64,000 nt of DNA, from assembly GCA_910584395.1 (NCBI GenBank), contig CAJUAS010000001.1:135169-199168 (forward strand). The letters are read 5' to 3'. The notes beneath the pieces are model-generated. The model was not told where the DNA came from. It did no database searches and saw only the letters and a list, made by a program, of their open reading frames with translations. How positions within the stretch are numbered: the stretch's first letter is position 1; each line of letters opens with the position of its first letter. The position numbers and the translations under genes are program-made. Source of the stretch: an uncultured Oscillospiraceae bacterium. Lineage in GTDB: Bacteria > Bacillota > Clostridia > Oscillospirales > Oscillospiraceae. Below are positions 28,001 through 30,065 of the stretch, one piece after another.

Positions 28001-29217
28001 TTGAGATCCAGCTGCATACCGCCGGTCAGCGCGACATCCACGCCGTCATCGGAAGCAGGCTCGCCGGCCTCTTCGCCGCCGGCCGGTTCTAACGCGGCGT
28101 CGCTCTTGTCATCGGAGGCGGTCTCACTGCCGGCGTCCGTTTTGTCGGCCGTGTCCGTCTCTACCTTATTATTAATAGTATCATCAGTGGGGGTGGTAAT
28201 GAGGGAGAAGCCGGTGTCCTGAACCTGACTGCCGTTGCCGCTCTGCTGGCCGTTGAGCAGCGTGTCCAGATCCACGTCGGTGCTGTTGGACGCACCGCTG
28301 CCGCCGGGGGTCGCTCCCTCAGCCTTCAGCCGCTCGTCAAAGTAGCTCAGGTCATAGCCCTGCGCGTTTTCCTGTGTCAGTCCACCGGTCTTATACATTT
28401 CATAAAGGAACTCCCGAATAGCCTCCGGCTCTTCCATGGGGTTCTTCTGCGTGGTAGAGCCGGTATTGGAGTTGGTCGCATTCAGAAGATCCTGAATGTT
28501 GCTGTCGGTGGGGTCAATGGAGGTGACGCCACTGCCACCGTTCTGATTGTCGACAGGGCGGACGGCAGCCACAGTCTCGGCGGGGCCGACCCATGTGATG
28601 TCCACGTCGCAGTTGATGCTGGGGGCCATAGTCTCGCTGGCGTCGCGGACGCTGTAGTCCACCACGTCGATCTGAATGTAGTCCTTATAATCGTATCCGT
28701 CAAAGATGGTGCTCCAGACAAACTGCTCAGTGACCTTCAGCTTGCCGATGGCCTGACCGCGGTAGCTGCGGCGGGTGTCCTCGTCCATCTGGGCGATGCC
28801 CTCCCGCAGGTCGTCGGTCAGATACTCGCACTTGTCCAGATCCACGTCCACCGGGAAGAAGGACGCGAACTCCTCCAGCGAGGTCAACGTGCCCAGATAG
28901 CGCACGTCGGTCACCGTAGCCCGCACCCGCACCGTGGTCTGCTCCGAAGTGAAGCCCACCGAATACCGGTCAAGGATCAGCGGCGTCTGGTATTTCGCCT
29001 CGTCCCCTGTGTTTTCCGTGTTCTCGTCAGGGTTCGTGTTGGGGTCGGTCGCAGGGGTCTTGTTCGGGTCTTCCTCGGTCACATGGTTTTGCTCCCCGGA
29101 CGTGCTAACGCCCGCAGCCATCGCCGTGGCCGCGGTAGAAAGGAGCATTGAGGCAGTCAGGACGCCCGCGATGATCCGCGTGCCCAACAGCTTCAGTTTG
29201 CTTATGTTCGCGTCCAT
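1..29217 (-). CDS. Giant secreted RCC1-repeat protein (partial, C-terminus outside window)
   Basis: The frame opens at the ATG at 29217, behind AAAGGGGTGAGG, and I found no stop down to base 1, giving at least 9,739 codons. Residues 1-35 form a signal peptide (positive start, hydrophobic core, ATAMAA-type cleavage region). About residues 250-680 include acidic Asp/Glu/Gly/Asn-rich, probably disordered stretches. From about residue 800 onward the protein is built of RCC1-type blades with the pattern [VS]AAGxxHxxAL..DGxVYxWGxNxxGQLG. I count about 55 Trp-Gly blades plus several with Phe-Gly, so roughly eight or more seven-bladed propellers if they close normally. Blocks are separated by Ig-like segments (BIG2 style) and longer inserts. 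RCC1 blades are known as protein-interaction propellers. Export and an adhesive or matrix role are inference. A cell-wall anchor, if any, lies beyond the window. An in-frame ATG at 29337 lies almost at the predicted transcription start and lacks a ribosome site, so it was not chosen. Confidence 0.92.
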   Translation of the reverse strand, partial: MDANISKLKLLGTRIIAGVLTASMLLSTAATAMAAGVSTSGEQNHVTEEDPNKTPATDPNTNPDENTENTGDEAKYQTPLILDRYSVGFTSEQTTVRVRATVTDVRYLGTLTSLEEFASFFPVDVDLDKCEYLTDDLREGIAQMDEDTRRSYRGQAIGKLKVTEQFVWSTIFDGYDYKDYIQIDVVDYSVRDASETMAPSINCDVDITWVGPAETVAAVRPVDNQNGGSGVTSIDPTDSNIQDLLNATNSNTGSTTQKNPMEEPEAIREFLYEMYKTGGLTQENAQGYDLSYFDERLKAEGATPGGSGASNSTDVDLDTLLNGQQSGNGSQVQDTGFSLITTPTDDTINNKVETDTADKTDAGSETASDDKSDAALEPAGGEEAGEPASDDGVDVALTGGMQLDLNDVTPEPDPVLDEQVEPPLEEDAVPLDAPEDGAELADLPGGDETKEDTSAAPETAATSGEDDKTAGNGETADNTNNDSQAENDQAGNSAVSGGQENDAAQSGNNGSGMTLEEILGQLGGGSSAGGNQEIITQPGGVTSSFTNFEWKLTKDEEKLYGKDNVVQTAVVEPAIDASGSVVYTVHFAVSVPKANLYTYGNAYFFGTATVPELPDGGKDDVDDPKQDEDNNGEQKEDPADKQDEEKPDGETPANDPNTKNDDNSQSTYASVKDTDPTDSELAAYFNLRNQGPADKVYHIRAFLGSQGQATSYDVSSYLHAALEDAGWNGDTGTVLYSVLDPRVAEIGESGIVSAKREGRTAVYAMGYDDFSGKVYAVLQLEVHGRFTLSSGEAITGNAGDGYSAKMAVPMVSAGNLHSLALKADGSVWGWGSASNTNALGSANGGVLRSPAPIYLRSANGIYTPLTGVVMVSTGLNFSLALTADGNVYAWGSNTRGQTGTGDINARETVQDPMLVRGPAVAEGQPADPNTDANGYLCNIVAIEAGGNHALALAADGTVYAWGGGSYGQLGVKVEDLTYSEAGKFYYSGYPVVVKDGNDKPLTGIVSIAAGGSISVALSAAGKVYTWGDNRRGQLGLNHKPSDGSDNEWFQQSTAGEVQAYMTRNGSEWTTKTSGFGGAVAVSAGGAASNDEHGYGHMMAITANLNMVDGVRTDTTTVFGWGQNDRGQVGDNSPQPDPKDEENTYAILPTEVVYRDANEFDIRTVSVSAGIDHTLSVVRERPKSSNDSRDDIYYTYGWGYDTRGQLGQSSDSGQVSSDGSGVNTSSQKRTPTKMLSENFTRDENGNINSGELKYVTGSVGVSAGDNFSILWDEAGEVFGTGYNFVYQLGAAPTLRTMVNSKGDPMADNDSVAVPIRVGYGVSQNLIYDKVWVFTTMTDEDTGETTTQLTARYAVQPETVPVQGEDGDADIAPNVASIPVSKLTQIDPTEDDENLMELNDEQFDALKAVSLQYSITLTDQQYAVVFKSGMKRYYSVGFNISERDRAVPSAKDSEMIYGYTHTEEIPNLDITDTKDHQEPWEKLSRNNAVLEPTDLKDVFTIVGIVEDAADVDINGVYAGKLKVIIEDANNFATPMVRTGENFTVALKSDGTVWAWGDNSYGQLGTGKSYEELPYAPYPMRVTGLGTRESKPVMSRLTLIKEISAGFNHALARTADGSVYAWGDNSRGQLGQNEDVYITYEVHGDTIQVEVDQAAVEKLKDTWSCYPIQVTAGASGDESGSNYLMGATSIAAGGYHSMAAVGDTGWVYTWGDNSKAQLGTGYKVSAIGDIRTYPDRVVRDVNGQTPEMKYLTAATEVAGGGWHSLAIGPFPYANVGGTSGSDSTYVAAWGDNTYGQLGIGPHEIDEDGTRYGVAVDYMRQYSNTGEGAGILVDSVIQIGAGFYHTAVLTEGDPTRGTGGRIMAAGDYRYGQLGRAASADQNGLGFVQYATALVDDNGVDITDAVGVAAGQYHTAILRGKRAVLPDPTILGPIIESTIYTFGTNTDGQIAIPATDSNGYYQSQTVAENYQVVTKPGNVDGVVTSLAAGGKHTVALTDRGEVFAWGKNESGQLGEMSLVDRSSAGQSGFDDAYIPVVSGVVNYGGNRTFSVRMETHQNGVLWNRVPDAAYNDCDYKLVQNTPMKREYPLTRTVEGAGYVNSDGVAIPYYTHYDAADVIGGSYNIWSKEHKDGAVWKDTGAEVKVGKGIDFTKAPAVIDFFTITFGLAETGGDSSATSTLTGEYTVGGETIVIHSGDSVWGGGKLVLHVTGRGGYVSDYNYEWAVNPAATVYTTERKNRWVVYDGKWTDDNGVEHTGGYTDGTSFKEELTQAEAATVDGYFTVESLGDQVDVQCTVEHPRLFDVTLRVDLDHASWTDSDRKLFLKSSYKTVVLEKQAGKNTYTAKDVPEGTYKVWEYVDGAFDADSGLLTHPELAFEGPKTITIKNGNKTDTLDYFTLNVAIVPVNGVAMAELSVYYAQRTQVDGEDRYSIYTGGSAGNVTWKLINGDKVMADAPLIFTTATTALTSGVVGSRVRSTWRNSSGGTANIGLEKIEYQYATTDGTTPLQIMKAVGETDLVVTMDGNVAGDENYMIPMAVRLTKNNVNWADATAQGYELYLESQRGRTTAVGAPQRVWASYKLTHRGDGLFDTSELGGTARGGIPRDDYMVYLRYPNGVKLPVMGTQFNLTYRGYVKDILQGAVDPAVTPLSVPTREIQYTLMVANDDGTTMNNTLTQGHVQIISGFNGSINDTDADIYNGKTSNGLIVAMPDEQSPAFNVTVLQTIDAAAKKGAAGKAEGKLVLPVNNTISVQIIGSHADEFSVRIQQNFEDADNNMLIDKSGIVLGKPVTFSTDATISENIDDADNKPWDLATATSLTIRVVGKGESVITGGGSYSDATLSSLDELTAVDDALLTGYNVVFTMQRPTFEAGAELMEETGGDSVVLPSGGVLDAEVIVPGRDLPNWSGRDVKLSDLTLGNYLELVTDDTVDIVGTSERYIPDYRLVYTQGREKYYRNVTTAEDGTVQPYIEIPAERIVVGKDELGNDITEINLERYELVGVTEDEEGNEVPQYEDMWANAPLVITSSNPAVVDHRGYTLIAGKQSGVATVRIYNTLTHRSAMIVVHVLNVEDASGEHMEQEYAYKSTPMIALGENFSVALKADGTVWTWGDNTYGQLGINNQVETYSDAPMAVRTVTDAESGLAPMIRHVVAVAAGRRHAAALTREGTVYVWGDNSFGQFALDPADFALTGDEGEVIGYSSFSAVEADISSVLGKIVEIAAGDGFTVVRTERNTVWSWGRNDKGQLGVGYVGDVLGYDSVRGQHLTELTYRTSDYTAYPSIYDELCAKLGLSGMGSRFNREVMYTGHNERPEADPYYLDSYYLYAKYLYDMTEFVELQEKALRDPANMKDYYEDDSDNSKLIRPLGDYRGNEVATMDEFVLALQLYEAAVSYLQSAYERMAIDNPSYGEKYDHFVPLGDKKDGEPTFRTDWVLARPTYSGVKWSYEDYETALEQYLEREKNGTLVTTGGEYGASLDDESGNKVMESKPTFNEFTWKPVQVMEGEAASKGYYLSEIMSISTGDGHVLALRSDGSLFGWGDNSYGQLGVGVDSTLVRSDNSTLGATFTYRVPVRVKVGAVNGDPANQAAGEMRGYLVNVMSISAGGNHSLALLSDGTVAAFGENTYGQIGNAAVDHVTYDIKDLVTEVPGVGGQPGIEGVDAYDLVGESIVKRREAGAVRVKTASGADLQNVLTVAAGGQSSEAIVRDGTMLGEAGGVVYAWGSNMEGQLGLDERDEDDLEGARTAFVGHAVQVAQGESANSNQDYKFFTRAIAIAVGGKHMAAVRYDGYVWNWGRNDRGQLGNGTRDDSFRAVQAGDGESKSLILDHYEHYDENDALLHTYNQLRPVGEENPNIVMMDEGDYLLLDMADILYSHRTGFNLLSDGENTSIADKLNLVDVGVTDPSIFAAENAGGTKVKVRNTGKLGLTSVYIDYEFSKGVEGDPQTSNMMVLPVWARHRQTYDPAEPADDHNASVSASPMVAAGAKHAVALDSSGRVWVWGDNSKGQLGLDPEKVAYVDHPVQVTNFYQYSAVRPDNTDAQLALDGGPLTFSAVAAGKDFTYALDIDGYVWAWGNNYDSTGITKLNQLGRGADSAYQGYQPVRVRMRVSRISTLGEEKVTKEYRYHDSVLGGYVTDTYVERDRIIAIAAGESYGMALSMSGFVYSWGDNSNGQMGVNDRGVTTSGYAKWVSKGRSPSQTNHMQEAVSIAAGGKTGGVLFSNGTFFTFGDNSYGQLGDSSDRNRYSAVKVQAGQGNTWNENSFTGNPGMNPNDKNDYNFNKGVAIAMGANHTVAIALNITMTTPDQSGKDFVVTPGLYGWGNNEKEQLGIGLNSDTTQAFSTPMVMKNAAGEALTAGARQLSAGYAATLAQVENQTVKGNGSGFDPIQLLAFGDNSVGQLGNYNVTRGPIPSGSPVDYDNTVAREIAHELQVIDDNYHWMQKVMVTAVGGDFIVFARDTGTVFAAGSNALGQLGDYTDVNSEYPVVVGRLSYESLVAWGTDHNTTPHDLTPQITLVGAEEAKFDLTKMAYLVDYGFNLLSHKPVEDIKNAQWEFTSLDESITMELSNDGTTVTFGPRDPANVKYGDTFIQIYETTTGRTLLLRVKVVPEKDDGFATSPMLVAGKNHIIALKADGSVWAWGDNAQGQLGDGTFVDRAYPVEVKDADGNPFTNVVSVAAGDNFSIVLKDVDGDLSTTNDREVYVVGGLSSITTNLIHVPSEEELAQVERLNGPKFMKMFQADGVYQPFTYEQVADHEADGWNDVGNLTRAIEFRNDNNRVPENTEADIRFGVRPGQQFTAMDYSEDAVKYAESKGWTVYYLAYYKYVNQEGDDCGIWVDIPKNCPNPHNPHTSEFMTRVVENAGVEYIGVTDITDRTKLSQLRPHSDEKGNPKGYEVSYMVPGPGGSPVEETVVYDRIWPTNGEPEKWTGKRYWVSDQFAAWERQLQIDLPSKEEIEKVNSNWSYLMIPEDSGDTVNVASVMNWTTRTVDYFTGELNCSYKDEDGKRCELQGYNPADTITPVVCGNDACERVGQDHFMLIYEDAADVWAQYDVPAQWRELPEKEESYRIWRCQSGHTWIAPYDGGEDVPTPEVKLLTDENGEPITDIVDVAAGADHMLALTAGGELYTAGANDHGELGQDNTQQIGTAVKVKGFKGRDTLDHVVDMEAGEAFSVALLGNGSVYTWGDNSFGQLGSELVATTPVTDTEGNVAIANYSATPVQVNSGEYSVDHNAQFRVLSGVYMVSAGRHHVVAVAMESDWDETANAGMGGYVREPAVFAWGDNSKGQLGAVDAAVAAYARKVPGVSGATAVAAGGAHTLIRTVDEMGEVKLIAFGSNDLKQLSSGAADANGYVTVAAGEWVRTKATATRLDEVSIITAGGNFSAVMMENGRVMTWGDNGKGQLGLAAIGGAENGSASEDVRDVPYFAGEHQAVMVEFSFTGANIKDGGVSSFNELTLGWSLNANEYATINTTAATRYRYGGFNLITSGVETEEINLATAYPGYTFLATDESMVRVRPLDDGTWVIQNAPATYSSFQKIGSTSVSAVDANGNVIAVFRVNIRGNYTDANGTTRDRVTTPMVIGTEQGTVALKANGEVYIWGTFTTKGYTSSIVKPNTGAPVLASRNVTYDTPQHMLIPGGALIVRIAAGPHHVVALDESGNVYTWGDNTYGQTGFYEAEDAYYKTIVRDITEGSGDDAGENMPITKDVNRKVLKGYTGAPFTQTKSNSDYATDVLSSFQNLNEHLMARTQWDAYYRDDLGHANKTDGGIYPDNYDPDNGPISLPWLANYADADKVKIVDVAAGDRHTLLLDDHGNVWAFGDNSNGQLGQGDTGNIYSDKQITIRDVRTYHDQVRYTPVKVVQGVSASDDAYLSRIIQISAGGNYSMALRADGVVFAWGGNEKGQLGIVSSGNVTVPSEVGFANDQSPDDYYFKNVTAISAGRDHAMAIVAGLHGEEIGADGKVVPKADENGLFTPTTRVYTWGSNEHGKLGLGKTEEQQAFTYQPTRVDLLEDKTVTTTIPPVLADDGVTVITPGSTTPSVVRTATPLERVRQISAATDYATAVVADTLTVVDKDHPVDAADSDRNPGQGHYPDHPAQQTFEYVDSLVYSWGRNTQGQLGLGEKIGTETIIVPADTTLPRPMLKGGTVSKVELVGGEELAKYVRETLLVSKGNTTFQTVQEDGTVWFSGTNSHREGADFTAVERQALTQTGAGTYYSLAIGDAKVYNEADLTNAVWPIRTGNGYNWPPQVTTEKLRMPRSITIYENQRLYINEDDLWEVFNSQFNLIENEFERHLPDDAVVTYRSSDETIAYFDYDAQKGQYYLQPTTEAYGRLIITVNNVHDNYRGDYEVIVLPTESVGSGLPVASVTVKAAENAAIALHANGTVWMWGRIGLRQNFVNEDGTANAYQNNVGITWENSYFEGGNNSSYANSNSRVQGTGVVLNPVYYVTYEYPVQVEFENLDADEYIVDIDAYGASPLTGNKWDTAADRGADSVQSFIALTNKGNVYTWGNNDYGQLGNGDWNSFKLYGTDGTGEYYSYVQRSTDRLGVGSSKATRVQNIGPANGGEVILSVAMGDGFALASSNSGKVYSWGLNDRGQLGRGYVGAWSYQWRRGHNGQYYGHNLYIPYVYDSDLNTNSSGGAVTHGARTYCAGSYNHAAHHWYGTQKFSSAHPVLETKPALVTGMQDIGTLQHVARVAAGHDHALALRTDSLVYAWGDNVQGEVGNNWGREGKDITASTPHVPSNDIQSIPVLVRSGESDEDAYFLRNATRIAAGDNFSVIMTRDGGVYTFGDNRQGQLGVTTNRKGNALTQQSPVPVQVMLDADTPLKARLINAGQNNAMALATENVLYAWGRNNFGQLGNAQLGDGTTQTAAQKTPVMVLRGDNDQTAVSGIPAIDDADPFRFAAEFDAGEDFMVIMRQDGKLYISGDYNWGKFDYDTGDTLIRADSNTPNRFGNDESKLYVWATKDDAGVYTKKSNVISLQYAVQPDSRTEAMMERSDMGGLGFDDDLIPVTLNNTALIPFDELYQDYYFPWSTRFSAFREPLDMTSVDSMVVDTSDPSVAVVAVEADGIRITTTGVGTANIMIFNTATGYRTTVMVRVTEVSQSVRASQEGEPAAFAGLQAATAVPMVASGYNYSIALKSNGTVWTWGNSSSAPVRAGSITNGIHVAAGYSVGLVATQDGTVYSVSGDTTTRVALTKDSEGNATSYLSGITQVAAGYGFYAALDGITGEVYVWGANFLTELRKTGFTTMRSSLDTPVKLRAGMSPSHTGEVAGSVGFEHNFYLTNIVEMKAAYHALYLLNQEGKVYVVGQGNNETSSAAMDNGGSAAMKEYNEYLGAGRDGEAFTVKEYNPYPIGNGAIKTNHTGTTNTHGQLERVLTLAAGHTHALALVSDTVVDATTPDVTVYYCPVCGAILNAADIDGGIVKDTHTVPDASDGAAAGATVPCAGVGQMANTNVIPGTATTHQAHDLISWGRNQYGQLGRNGTTSAGVGKTPGYVTAVHHVHSGVDASTGRDTQVLRIYAGGNTSGVIYDGDNDYTTVVPDNNFPFLWGNNTYTNVGNTYASVDNAAAASGVAGEIATLTGTRPLRGNSRNVLSLTEPVAKVAYNGYWNRPYMLSLSERTSVGVQVEGSVWAWGNDANQQMGNYADPASPTPVQVGKEDFYDLQVDNATLKTYQIPGTDNDYEDYPIHRVEMEQSTLFSHSRLTKTTQITDKDGNVTGTSVTSVENPMKWYNDIDASLPFAQQRINIQPMQFVTVDLTEMFIREDWGFNVRTDKFDDIGADWTALRVKSMNTDVVTLRFHTFATADLTGAKAADERGTLTPAVLTDQTDVTDNGDGTYTVTSTGEPCYPTKVDIIPNHDLDANGDLKALGAGGEVTVVFQDLEHKAQSLVIIRVVPAYDEDNTAQNYQLNGLLPVTTTTVETDEDGNETTTTVTTPPTGNNQALVTVPQIVAGGDHMLAVSSEGALYSWGGNLRGQLGTGTQGETKTTFYAHTTNCGRGGDRSEEVIQTDIFRIEEDRAGETIILDTVHQDTPQQISASAFGGKKIIHAAAGNAVSIAVDEDGQAWQWGWIASKYYYHNWNVSHYHCTHDEWETRTYHYYAAQPIKVSNWPTNIIKVGVTSGMDLNYARTVQFSSDHFLNGEWTKTAMAVYYGLTADGKLYQHYAYGNLGNNDGFSIVNRYMTDQDGNTLEHIIDFNVSKDGLVALAADGSVYYQSASSNKSGNSYLTHYIAAGSDPFAGNRVQHIYNDKTLADAADALAIEVNSDHTGEDFYQRNITGVDMGTVPVLTTREQRGVIGVAANGMKAGADLFAGAGSVAFNGETYTTADGDFYLTSVESHNNSYHVTGSYHDANGKATERGRGVTYVWGVNGEGQLGLGEGAVSDTFNNTAKRISNHWNATDGETNLPKVVDMDVSNGQFGATGIFLTETGEIYTSGSQAMGQLGVQDNFEADGNLWAWPTGWRPGANSGAYDFGKAGNYGTDFNTAIPRRAGDMGLEKLVMVGAQYADATAEDGTVTNEPTENIFDEAHPFFTLNEGDTAKVTGLIQAKYYGLNLSQWTERDPIASHSGLATTINNATTRDNEITLADVADAPAGAKHWTGLAHAGDDRFIYRVSDERLFTVKVEDGDLVIEANKKGYYGEGTLTVYDTVTKAQGMITITIRQVLRNVGELNETVQMIAAPKIAAAANYSMALKADGTVWAWGTTGGRSPARITGVRVTRDGVTTTELVDNIVDISAADDTMLAVTADGQVYTAPTTATSGVITTMTAIDQKFFNNEKVISVAGGIDHYLALTEDGHVFAWGSNEHGKLGDGTSVDQTDPVPVDGLVGGSNKEPRLHSVIAIAAGGKSSAALLSNGQIYTWGLNDKGQIGMGDDNKSKARSGGAWGEPAERNWNNKDVPMAVEATGADAELKAFTYDNYLRGAVAMGMGDKFAAAAIGIGATYPSDAKAAPATTTWQDNVYAWGANESGQLVQGYADAGKTQGNYDDSLVAIKVKNDLWAGEHMSQLYARGSTLTVMTEEGYGYIAGRNLSVGVEQQPEFSTVDKYNTDAKENRGVSDLRYYNSNAYDQRLDKVLSLVLGDKHGLALRDDGSVYAWGNNANQQLGSYYNNKVEDIAVTDATVLSDLNQANRAGNADPAWRTYPFRVGADDYHALFLNNAMGITNKNGSTFWLTDAADTGAGNDPAKAGTNAVLDQVRPSTDDGTSDDIYASHDSQIAHVTIHENQTLTLDINKITTKYNSGFLLWNELSTTDLKKAAVGDATTGNKPLESFETTGRTLRETGDLTGTFTVASSNNNVATAKVEGDKIIIRTATETQDARANDRCYGTANILVKWTGETDPNKKTGNNGTSEYGIIALTVVPDTPATPTLGGGVKASDRVAAPQIVGGSAFAVSLRTDGTVWTWGLNTYGQLGDGSTTNRTVPVQVVTDVYGTPLTGIVSVAAGDTFAVALDKDGYVWTWGRNNAGQLGIGAFDTANHTFAVRVLKGDQPNADTDERYLTGIKAITAGGDYVGGTGGDFAGAVDENGYVYTWGNNTYGQLGYNATANRNVPVRVLAGASAAGKAQTNFAYDGYLRNVVELSAGDGYMLALLDNSSVVSWGRNVTKNAGDGQQLGLEYDYTTTIALPVARGNNPAGRDMAHVNESRFIRQVTDVDAGRQMSVFQTVETSKDGYVKGYALVSGVLKPHNYTSAEYQWTRPTVVTTDLMTKDSDRSHVTNAISDVYQVAAGGDNILMMTGPKPDGIVWGM
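6905..7030 (-). other. Second cysteine island (CPVCG) in giant protein
   Basis: Inside a blade region the translation reads TVYYCPVCGAIL, and after about 30 residues VPCAGVG. The CxxCG knuckle resembles half of a rubredoxin-type zinc ribbon. Whether it binds metal cannot be told from sequence alone. Confidence 0.5.
10060..13950 (-). repeat. RCC1 blade block C of giant gene
   Basis: Trp-Gly blade cores near 13697, 13412, 13068, 12455, 12265, 11567, 11310, 10922 and 10085, with Phe-Gly versions near 13255 and 11805. Ig-like linkers sit at about 12,550-12,900 and 10,200-10,650. Confidence 0.78.
14000..15175 (-). other. Insert with cysteine-rich zinc-ribbon-like island
   Basis: About 390 residues without blades between blocks B and C. 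Near 14,230-14,266 the protein reads NCSYKDEDGKRC, near 14,150-14,195 VVCGNDACERVGQDH, and near 14,020-14,050 WRCQSGHTW. Paired cysteines and histidines in a protein otherwise almost free of cysteine suggest a metal-binding knuckle. Zinc binding is inference. Confidence 0.55.
15180..19985 (-). repeat. RCC1 blade block B of giant gene
   Basis: Blade cores (Trp-Gly) near 19910, 19720, 19520, 18623, 18077, 17860, 17240, 17020, 16745, 16290, 15755 and 15330, with Phe-Gly variants near 18385, 16565 and 16060. Inserts at about 18,750-19,480 (Tyr/Glu/Leu-rich, helical-looking) and 17,400-17,760 interrupt it. Confidence 0.78.
20000..23130 (-). other. RCC1-free segment of giant protein, about 1,040 residues
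   Basis: About residues 2030-3070 lack any Trp-Gly-x-Asn blade. The translation is rich in beta-strand-like Thr/Val/Asp sequence. It ends near 20,050-20,200 with a BIG2-like stretch (SSNPAVVDHRGYTLIAG, then GVATVRIYN) immediately before the blades resume. Several tandem Ig-like or cadherin-like sandwiches are the likely content, but I could not assign each domain. Confidence 0.6.
23150..26810 (-). repeat. RCC1 blade block A of giant gene
   Basis: First run of blades in the protein, about residues 800-2020. Trp-Gly blade cores read on the minus strand lie near 26725, 26545, 26330, 26138, 25850, 25625, 24550, 24355, 24090, 23857 and 23210. A stretch without blades at about 24,640-25,390 splits the block and looks like an Ig-like linker plus irregular sequence. 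Confidence 0.8.
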
Positions 29218-29342
29218 GACCCTCACCCCTTTCTTTGCGATATATATAAAGGTATAAGTCCTGTGGTCAGACGCAGTTTTGGTCGTGGTTTTCCCGTCTG
29301 TACCCCTCAAATGGGCGCAATGACACCACGATGGCATTTTTA
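29218..29342 (-). other. Leader of giant gene, no recognised riboswitch
   Basis: About 125 nt between the predicted start of transcription and the start codon. It ends in a strong ribosome site (AAAGGGGTGAGGGTC then ATG). I matched it to no known riboswitch class. A short in-frame extension from the ATG at 29337 is possible but unlikely. Confidence 0.45.
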
Positions 29343-29378
29343 CGGGAATATTATGGCACAACCTGCCGAAGAATGCAA
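29343..29378 (-). promoter_or_regulatory. SigA promoter of the giant RCC1 gene
   Basis: On the minus strand TTGCAT (29378-29373) and CATAAT (29355-29350) are 17 bp apart. Transcription would begin near 29343 and leave a leader of about 126 nt before the ATG at 29217. An AT-rich TATATATA run at 29240-29248 is a weaker alternative -10. Confidence 0.6.
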
Positions 29379-29503
29379 GCCTTTTTTTGGGTTTTCCTCA
29401 AATTGTCCATGTGGAACTGTGGAAGCTCCAAATCAATTGCCCCGATTTCCCGTGTTGCTCCCTATATGACGAGATATATTTTAGAAAAGTTCCCGCATTT
29501 TTC

Positions 29504-29542
29504 AAAAAAAAGGCGTCCTTTCCCGCAGGAAAGGGCGCTCCT
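29504..29542 (-). terminator. Rho-independent terminator after DUF4358 lipoprotein gene
   Basis: On the minus strand a GC-rich hairpin with the core GCCCTTTCC-TGCG-GGAAAGG is followed by CGCC and an eight-T run. It separates the secA-to-lipoprotein run from the giant gene's promoter. Confidence 0.75.
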
Positions 29543-29600
29543 AAAAAAGCACATCTTCACATTTGTGGAACTTGCTTGTGGAAGCGGCGTGGAAAACTGC

Positions 29601-30065
29601 TCAACCCAGCGCGCGGTTCGCCGCTTCGTAGTCCGCCGCCACTAAAAACAGCAGGGTCTTGCCCCGCCGCTCCACCACGGCCTTCTCTAACTTGGGCATT
29701 TCCTTGGGGCGGTAGTCCACGTTGGATTCGATCTGATACTCCAAATGGGCCTGAAGCAGCAGCTCTGCGTCCTCGGCCGCCTGTTCGTCGGTCATTTCAA
29801 ACACCGCCACCTCTTCCGCAGTCAGCCCGGTAGAGCCAAAGCCCGCCGCGGCGGTCACCTTACTCTCGTCCAGCTCGTAGAGGCGCAGAAGGATGTCCTC
29901 CTCCAGCTCCTCTAACTCCTCGGAAAACGCCCCCGCATCCATCAGGGCCTTTGGGGTGCTTTCCGCGTCGAATTCCTTCGTTTCTTTCCCTCCGCAGGCC
30001 GCCAGACTCACCGCCAGCAGCAGCGCCAAAACCGCAGCTGCGCCGCGCTTTATCAGGGTTTTCAT
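29601..30065 (-). CDS. DUF4358-family lipoprotein
   Basis: A protein of 154 residues beginning MKTLIKRG, with a lipoprotein signal ending in LAAC at about residue 22, so it should be lipid-anchored on the outer face of the membrane. The mature part is small, acidic and resembles the DUF4358 family (pattern around MTDEQAAEDAELLLQAHLEYQ...SNVDYRPKEMPKLE), whose function is unknown. I chose the ATG at 30065 over an upstream start because the signal peptide begins there, it follows AAGGAG, and it overlaps the stop of the upstream SGNH gene as ATGA, implying translational coupling. In Clostridia DUF4358 lipoproteins are often found near SGNH or DHHW-type proteins. Confidence 0.8.
   Translation of the reverse strand: MKTLIKRGAAAVLALLLAVSLAACGGKETKEFDAESTPKALMDAGAFSEELEELEEDILLRLYELDESKVTAAAGFGSTGLTAEEVAVFEMTDEQAAEDAELLLQAHLEYQIESNVDYRPKEMPKLEKAVVERRGKTLLFLVAADYEAANRALG

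Noticed and set aside
29337..29337. Earlier in-frame ATG for the giant gene
   Set aside because: It is only about six bases past the predicted transcription start, has no ribosome site, and would precede the signal peptide with 40 unrelated residues.
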